Below, in pieces: positions 7,052 to 13,400 of a DNA stretch of 16,974 nucleotides. The notes beneath the pieces are model-generated. The model was not told where the DNA came from, ran no database searches, and saw only the letters and a list, made by a program, of their open reading frames with translations. Location of the stretch: assembly GCA_052173355.1 (NCBI GenBank), contig JBQMYS010000034.1, positions 1-16,974 on the forward strand, read 5' to 3'. The stretch comes from JABZIP01 sp052173355 (GTDB lineage: Bacteria > Bacillota > Clostridia > Peptostreptococcales > Anaerovoracaceae). The first letter of the stretch is position 1. Every line of letters begins with the position of its first letter. The position numbers and the translations under genes were made by a program.

Positions 7052-7081
7052 TTTTGTTCCTCCATTTTTTTTAATAATATT

Positions 7082-8224
7082 TTATCTACCAGTTGGCATA
7101 CTGTATCTTTCATTAAATTCTGCCTTCATTACTTTCAGCTTCTGCTCATCAGCAAGTCGTTGTTGCTTTGCTCTTTCTTGTATTTGCTTTGTTTCCTCTA
7201 TTCCGTCAACTATGGTTTTCCAACTCTTTTCAAGTGTTTCAATCTTTATTGAACTTCCCGAAACCAGACTTGCTGTAAGCTTGGATTGCTCTGCCGTATT
7301 TTGCGCATTTTTGATTAGCATTTCATTCGTTTTTTCATCAAGAACCGCCATAGCCTCCGCCTGTAATTTTTGCCTTTTCAAAAGTATAGCCTGCGCAAGT
7401 GCCTGCTTAAATACCGGCAATGTGATTATGAATGCTGAGTTAATCTTTCTAATCAGATTCAAATTGCTGAATTCCATAGTTTTTATCATAGGAATTGACT
7501 GAATTGCAACAGCCTCTGCCGTTCTCAAGTCTTGAGTCCTTTGCTCAAGCATCATCAATGCGTTATCAAGTGCGGTAATTTCAAACTGTATAGAATTATC
7601 GCCGCCTGCTTCCAATTCGCTTTGTCTTTGCTCACGATATTCTGCTATTTCCTTACATCCCTGTTCTCCGGCTATTATATATTTTACAAGATCATGGTAA
7701 TAATTTACATTAGCTTCAAACATAGAATTGAGCATTTCATTTGATTTTTTGATTTCAGTCTCGTATTGTTTCAGCCTTATGTATATCTTATCAACCTCGC
7801 CTCCCATGGTCTGATACTTAGCAAGAATTTTCTCAATTTGCTTCTTGGCATTCGCAAAAAGCTTGCCGAATATTCCCTGTTTTTCCTTAATTTCTTCAAT
7901 ATCAAACTTACTCATAATTGCCGAAAGTTCATTTAGCATTTTAGAAGATTCTTCCACTTTGGCAATGCTCATGCTGTTCAACACTACATCCGATGCTTTT
8001 GATATTTCTTCGGTAACATCCGCTCCAAAAGAAACAATAGTATCCAAATTCGCTAAATCAATTTTACTTGTAAGAACATCAAGTTCAGCTGAATTGGCAA
8101 GTTCTATACTGACTTTTTTTCTATCTTCTACAATATCGTACTCTTTTACCTCTATTATTTCTTCTTTTGCATCTGTAGGCGGATTGCTCGTTGCAATATT
8201 CGCTTTTTCAAAATCTATAGCCAT
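7082..8224 (-). CDS. telA: TelA/KlaA family toxic anion resistance protein
   Basis: This 380-residue protein belongs to the TelA family (Pfam TelA; Bacillus YceH). Members are linked to tellurite and other stress resistance in Ter systems, and their mechanism is unresolved. It is predicted largely helical. An acidic N-terminal arm (about 1-35) is followed by long amphipathic helices rich in Glu, Lys, Gln and Ala, with coiled-coil character around 90-190 and again at 330-370. The conserved-looking middle holds IPMIKTMEFSNLNLIRKINSAF (about 244-265) and LPVFKQALAQAILLKRQKLQAEAM, typical of the family. Its ATG begins immediately after the yceG stop codon (no intergenic base), and its ribosome binding site GGAGGAAA lies inside the end of yceG, so translation is probably coupled. 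There is no signal peptide or membrane helix. Length and composition are normal for the family. Confidence 0.94.
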   Translation of the reverse strand: MAIDFEKANIATSNPPTDAKEEIIEVKEYDIVEDRKKVSIELANSAELDVLTSKIDLANLDTIVSFGADVTEEISKASDVVLNSMSIAKVEESSKMLNELSAIMSKFDIEEIKEKQGIFGKLFANAKKQIEKILAKYQTMGGEVDKIYIRLKQYETEIKKSNEMLNSMFEANVNYYHDLVKYIIAGEQGCKEIAEYREQRQSELEAGGDNSIQFEITALDNALMMLEQRTQDLRTAEAVAIQSIPMIKTMEFSNLNLIRKINSAFIITLPVFKQALAQAILLKRQKLQAEAMAVLDEKTNEMLIKNAQNTAEQSKLTASLVSGSSIKIETLEKSWKTIVDGIEETKQIQERAKQQRLADEQKLKVMKAEFNERYSMPTGR

Positions 8225-10351
8225 CTACTTTCCTCCTAACCCGAAAAAATCTCTCCATGATTTTTTCCCATTATTTAATGTCTGAACACCAAAATTTTTC
8301 GGCACTTCCAAGTCATACAGATATTCGCCTATTTGGTGCTCAACCACAACATTCTTTGAAAAATATTTTTCTATACTTTGATACCCTGTCGGCACCAAAA
8401 ATATTACATCAAACCCTATTAAATTCAAAAACACCGATAAGATACTATCCTCTAAATTTATGCTTTGTTCACCCGTATTTACATATATCAATTTAGGATT
8501 TTTTTTAGTAAAATCAAACTTCTGAATCAAGCGTATTACTTCTTTCGGCAAATTTAATACAACCGATATAACCGTATATTCCGTACCGTTTTCGCCTATT
8601 CCCGCTATCAATTTGTCTTTTATCATTACTTCCAATTTACTTAATATATGCTCTTGCGTTTCTTGTCTAAGTATGGTGTAATCATAATTTTTATGAGATT
8701 TGATTTTTTCCTTATCCAATCTGTTATTTTTAAAAAACTGTGTTACAAAAGGTTTTATCGGATTTTCTGAAAGCGGATTTATATATGGCGGATTCAAAAC
8801 AACTACACTGTCTTCAACAACAAGTTTTCCAAATCTGCTCCAATATTCGCTTACATTTGCATTCGGGACTCCGGACAATTTTGCAAATATTGTCGGAAGA
8901 TTCAGTATTTCTCCGTCTTCGGCAAAACCTTGTCTGAACTTTAGCGGCTCATCCCACAAAAGTTCAATTTCCTCCATCATTGTACTTAACACTACTGAAT
9001 TTGCCTTCACATATTGCCTGTCACGATAAATACCGCTACCTTGATACAGAATCTCCGAAAGTTCTATCTGAGCATTATAAGCTGCTGTTGTATGCTTTGC
9101 TTTTAGTGGAAATGTTGATAGCTGCATACTTTGTTCAAACGTTATTTCATAAAGCCTTTTATCTTTAATCAAGTCTTCACACTGTAAATCCGGTTTGAAT
9201 ATAATTACATCTACCGGCAACATAGACAAAAACCATATAAAAAGTGCTTCCGTCTTTGTATTTGATGCTCCCATCTTTATAAACACCGGAAGATACTCAA
9301 AATTAAATCCGGCAAACAATTCTTTTTCATATCTTTTAATCCAACAAAGCAAATATACCATTTTACTTTGTAACTTGGCAGATGAAATATCCGTTCGCTT
9401 CGCTTGTTCTTCAAACAATTTTATATAAGCCCTGCGCATCAGTAAACGTATTTCTTTATGCGCAAAATCCAAATTTACAACCAAAGCGTTTAGCATTTCT
9501 TCAAAATCTTTATAATCATTTTTTCTTTTGATTATAGCAATTTCATCATTATTCGGAGGTTCTATTCTATTATTTACAATCACAATTTTGCGTTTGAGTT
9601 CCATAAGTTCACTGTAAAATTCAAAAAGTGACCTCTCATAAGTATCCTTATCATCCACACCGTTTATGCTGCAAAACACACTATAATATAAGTTCTCATC
9701 TGTTCCCCTATCCTTACAGTTAAGCTTTATTTGTGAAAATACATCGCCCTTCATCCAAATATTTACACATTCTTCAATAGTGGCAGAACCTCCGCACAAT
9801 CTTTCGGCAGTTAATTTTTTATCGGATTCATATTTTTGTCTTTTATATTCGCTTTCAAGCGATTGAATATCCGCTTCAGCTAAAATAAATACCTTACAGC
9901 CCAGATTAGATAATATCTCAAATGCAGTTAACTCATAATCACTTAAATTTTCACTGCAAATAATCACAGCCGTCCTATTGCTTTCCAATGACAGCAATAT
10001 TCCCATAAAACGATAATAAAACCAGCACATCAGCTTTATATAAGCATTTTGCAACATATTTTCGTTTTTACCACCAAGCCTCATTTTTTCCAATCCGTCA
10101 TAAATTAAATTCGCCATTTTTTGCCTAATTGAAACTTTTAACCCGGGTAACCACTTTTCGAGCGCTTCTTTTATAAAATGCGGGCTATGCTTAAACTGTA
10201 TTCCCAATATATCATAATAATATGCAAGTTCATTATCTTTTGGATTTTGAATTTTTGTTTTTATTACCAGTCCATGATTTTTCGCTGTTTTATAAATTTC
10301 AAGCGCATAATCTCTTTCTTCAACCGTATCAATACGTATTTTTTCAAGCAT
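8225..10351 (-). CDS. yceG: YceG family protein (putative component of Ter 'biosynthetic module'), enlarged
   Basis: This 708-residue cytosolic protein is recognised as the YceG family found in Firmicute Ter operons; it is unrelated to E. coli YceG/MltG. The best-matching part is the C-terminal half, with the motifs MMEEIELLWDEPLKFRQGF (458-476), LNLPTIFAKLSGV (483-495) and LNPPYINP (519-526). The order yceG-telA next to terD genes is diagnostic and parallels the B. subtilis yce operon. As I recall, B. subtilis YceG is about 540 residues, so this copy seems to carry roughly 170 extra residues. They may correspond to an extra repeat: three similar beta-helix-beta segments occur at about 127-160, 354-389 and 619-656. 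The published proposal is a role in making a nucleotide-like stress metabolite, but no catalytic activity is proven and I see no classical Walker or methylase motif. The ribosome binding site AGAGGA (10361-10366) supports the start. Confidence 0.82.
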   Translation of the reverse strand: MLEKIRIDTVEERDYALEIYKTAKNHGLVIKTKIQNPKDNELAYYYDILGIQFKHSPHFIKEALEKWLPGLKVSIRQKMANLIYDGLEKMRLGGKNENMLQNAYIKLMCWFYYRFMGILLSLESNRTAVIICSENLSDYELTAFEILSNLGCKVFILAEADIQSLESEYKRQKYESDKKLTAERLCGGSATIEECVNIWMKGDVFSQIKLNCKDRGTDENLYYSVFCSINGVDDKDTYERSLFEFYSELMELKRKIVIVNNRIEPPNNDEIAIIKRKNDYKDFEEMLNALVVNLDFAHKEIRLLMRRAYIKLFEEQAKRTDISSAKLQSKMVYLLCWIKRYEKELFAGFNFEYLPVFIKMGASNTKTEALFIWFLSMLPVDVIIFKPDLQCEDLIKDKRLYEITFEQSMQLSTFPLKAKHTTAAYNAQIELSEILYQGSGIYRDRQYVKANSVVLSTMMEEIELLWDEPLKFRQGFAEDGEILNLPTIFAKLSGVPNANVSEYWSRFGKLVVEDSVVVLNPPYINPLSENPIKPFVTQFFKNNRLDKEKIKSHKNYDYTILRQETQEHILSKLEVMIKDKLIAGIGENGTEYTVISVVLNLPKEVIRLIQKFDFTKKNPKLIYVNTGEQSINLEDSILSVFLNLIGFDVIFLVPTGYQSIEKYFSKNVVVEHQIGEYLYDLEVPKNFGVQTLNNGKKSWRDFFGLGGK

Positions 10352-10375
10352 TCAATTAAATCCTCTTTGCAAACA

Positions 10376-10412
10376 ACATATTATGTGTATTATATCACAT
10401 TCCGCATTATGT
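10376..10412. promoter_or_regulatory. Direct repeats and small palindrome flanking the yceG promoter -10
   Basis: ATTATGT occurs at 10380-10386 and again at 10406-10412, 26 bp apart. The two copies bracket the -10 hexamer (10389-10394), and the upstream copy touches the -35. The first copy is part of an 11-bp palindrome ACATA-T-TATGT (10376-10386) near the predicted start point. The arrangement is compatible with a dimeric repressor binding on both sides of the -10, but the AT-rich context makes chance repeats likely. Confidence 0.3.
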
Positions 10413-10417
10413 TTCAT
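10389..10417 (-). promoter_or_regulatory. Putative sigma-A promoter of the yceG-telA-terD-terD-ATPase-HAD operon
   Basis: On the minus strand, perfect TATAAT (10389-10394) is preceded by TGA, giving an extended -10. A weak -35, ATGAAA (10412-10417, four of six), lies 17 bases further upstream. Transcription would start near 10382, about 31 bases before the yceG ATG. I see no terminator between the upstream 1,911-codon gene and this promoter, so read-through could also feed the operon. Confidence 0.6.
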
Positions 10418-10447
10418 ATTAAATTTAGGTAAGAATTTTGGATTTTT

Positions 10448-13400
10448 TTACCATGTCCTATGCAGTTTTCTAAATTCCTCAGAATCGTCAATAATTACCT
10501 TTTCCTCAAATTGCTTTACTTCTCCGTCATCATATCTTGCAGTAAATACAAACGTCAATTCTATCGGTCCTTTTCCTGCCCAATCTTTTTTCATTGATTC
10601 TTCCCAAATACTTCCTGAAAAAATTGCTTTGTCACCACTTACAGACGTTTTATCAAGTTTTATTAAATAGCCGGTTCCTGCAATTTTACATTCGACTTCT
10701 TCCGCTTTTCCTCCTACCTCTGACTGCAAAACAAATTTTTCACCTGCCCAAAAAACATTTGCCGCACGCGCTCTTGGTTTGGACTGCTTCAAATAATCAT
10801 GCAAATTTGTTTTTCCGTTAAATTCCTTGCCTGCAATTTTCGCATTGTATCTTTGCCTGTTCATATCCCAAGTCTTTGTATGCATAACATTGCCTTTGAT
10901 GCTCTTAAAATCAGAAACAACAAAACTATATTTCGAAATTCCTACAGAAGTCGCATCACTCACAGTACAAACAACAGTATAAAGACCTATTTGTGCTTTT
11001 GATGTCACAATGCCCGTATTGATTGTCGGATAAACACCGTTTGTATAGGGCACTATTCCGCTTTTATTATGGACGAATACCCTTTCTCCCTTTTTGTATA
11101 CTTCGGTAATTAAATTGAGATTTTCTTTTTCCAAATCGTCTACCGTAATTTCAAGTTCGAACGGTCTTCCCGCTTGAACCTTTCTCGGAATAGTAGCAAT
11201 GCTTTTTACCCAAGGTGCATTTGCTGTTCCCTCTACATAAAATGTTATCTCACAAATGTTACTTTGCTTATCATAATCAGGATTGCCTCCTTCAATTTTC
11301 CCCCGCGTGGTATCGTCTTCCTGCCAATGATATACAGTATACTTTCCATCTATGTAAAATCTTTCAATCGGCTTATCATATATATAATTTCCGGTTTTTT
11401 GAGCGAGTTCCACAAGCTGTGCCTTATTTAGCTGATTCGGGCTTTCTCCCCTTATTTTTTTAATATATCCGTTTAAATTTCTTATCGCATACGCCGACGG
11501 GTGTTCTCCGTCATTATAAGGTGTATGTATATATAAAAAACACTGTTTTTTCGACGGATCGTTTTCATAATCTTCATAGTTTATTTTGTAGCGAACAAGT
11601 TGACCTTTTTTATAAACAATTTCCCCTACCATTTCCTCAGCCTGTCGCTTTGACTTGACAATCAGAGGTACATAATTCTTATTTCCTATAAAGTCCCAAT
11701 CGTCCGATTCTTCTCTATCGGAAAATTCCTCAAACTCAATTTCTTCAACTTCGGTTTGACCCGGATTATTACCAATCAATCTGAAATTCGATATTTTTAT
11801 ATCTTCATTATCGTTATTTGATAATTCCAATCTCATGGGAACGTATCTACCTGTAACTCCATTTCCAAGCGGTAATTTAGGTGAATCAAAAGTTCCTTTA
11901 ACCATAAATTTCCCATTACCCAATTTTTTTATTTCCCTTGAGTAAATACTATCATTATTGTATACATAATATCCTATTTCAAGATTTCTTAATCCTATTT
12001 CACACGCTCTCCACTCGCTGCTTATTCCTATAAATTTTAATACATGTTTACCTCTGCTGAGACTGAAAACTTTATGCTCCGATACAGTCCCGAAGATTTC
12101 TTCTTTTTCCAAATTTTCATCTAAATCCATTATATAATATCGTCCGGTGTAAGGAAGTGCTACAAAAAAATCACATTCTAAATATCCGGCTTTTTCCATT
12201 GTGAATTCTAAGGAAAATGACGTGTTATTCCACCTTTCAGCTACCGATCCGAACCCCGCATTTTCAGCATAGCTACAATCTTTAAGCATTTTACCTTCGA
12301 ATTTAACAAATCCGTTTTTATATGGCAGTCGAAAGTCCTGTTTTTCGATAATCTGCTTGTGAGTACCTCCGCTTTGAGCACTTCCTGTTCTATGAATGCT
12401 AAAAACATCTTCCGCTTTATCCGCATTTTTATAAAGTATATATTCGTAGCTATATCTACCGTTTGAATCTAAATTAACCACCTTGCTTACCTTTGCATTT
12501 TGAGCTTGCGATTTAGCCTTTATCAATAGCATTCCGACCGATTTTTGCATACTTTCTTCAAGTTTTTCGGCTGCATTACTCATATCTGCGCCTTCTAAAT
12601 GACAAACTTTTTTATCTATATTTTGCAATACATTTTCAATTAAAGCCCCGCTGCTTTCATCAAGCGTTATTACATATCTATCAACACCGCTTCTAAGAGT
12701 TGCTTTACTTTTTAATATTCTAAACAACCTATCCTCATCATTTGCTACAGGTAAATACGTTCGAATCGTTTTTTTATCCTCAAAATTGCCTGTAAAATCA
12801 CTACCGAAAATCTCAAAATCATTTTGTTCTTCATATTTTTCCGGCGAAGACATTATTTCTCGTGCAAATACCGGCGAAACACGACTATAACTTCGGGATT
12901 TTGCTGATACTTCCTTAGAATATATGTATTCCCACGCCGATATATTTGCTTGCTTTATGAAATTGTATCTTCCATTCTTTGTATCTTTTCTTGCAAGCAA
13001 CATATACGTATCCTCACAATCCGAGCTGTCGTCCTCGCGATAAATTTCATAATCTTTTCCATAAAATTTCACTACACTCATGGTATACTCGCCCCGATTG
13101 CTACTACCGTTATCGCTATAATCAACCTTTAAAGAATAGCAATCCTTAAATTCTCCCCGCTCGTTTTCTATACCTCCAACATCAAAGATTTTAGTATACT
13201 CATCTATCAATTCCAATTTAAGCTTGTTCAATTTCATAGATTTCAAATTCGCATACCATGCCGAATATACGTAACCTTCTTTATCTCCTACATACTTTTC
13301 TCCTGAAAATACAGCATTTCCGTTTACGTCCATTGCAACGGGTATCAAAGATAAATACACATATGTATTTTCTATATTCATATTTTTAATCCGCCCCTCA

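Noticed and set aside
6876..7502. 208-codon plus-strand open frame opposite terD and telA
   Set aside because: It spans the end of one real gene, the intergenic gap and another real gene. Its hydrophobic Phe/Ser-rich translation is the usual artefact of reading antisense to AT-rich genes.
8225..10351. DNA methyltransferase, because of the NPPY sequence at residues 520-523
   Set aside because: There is no accompanying SAM-binding FxGxG motif at a suitable distance, and the surrounding sequence matches the YceG family.
12241..12426. Minus-strand 61-codon frame inside the giant secreted protein gene
   Set aside because: It is out of frame with a continuous 1,911-codon gene that has a signal peptide and promoter. 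There is no sign of a frameshift or split gene.
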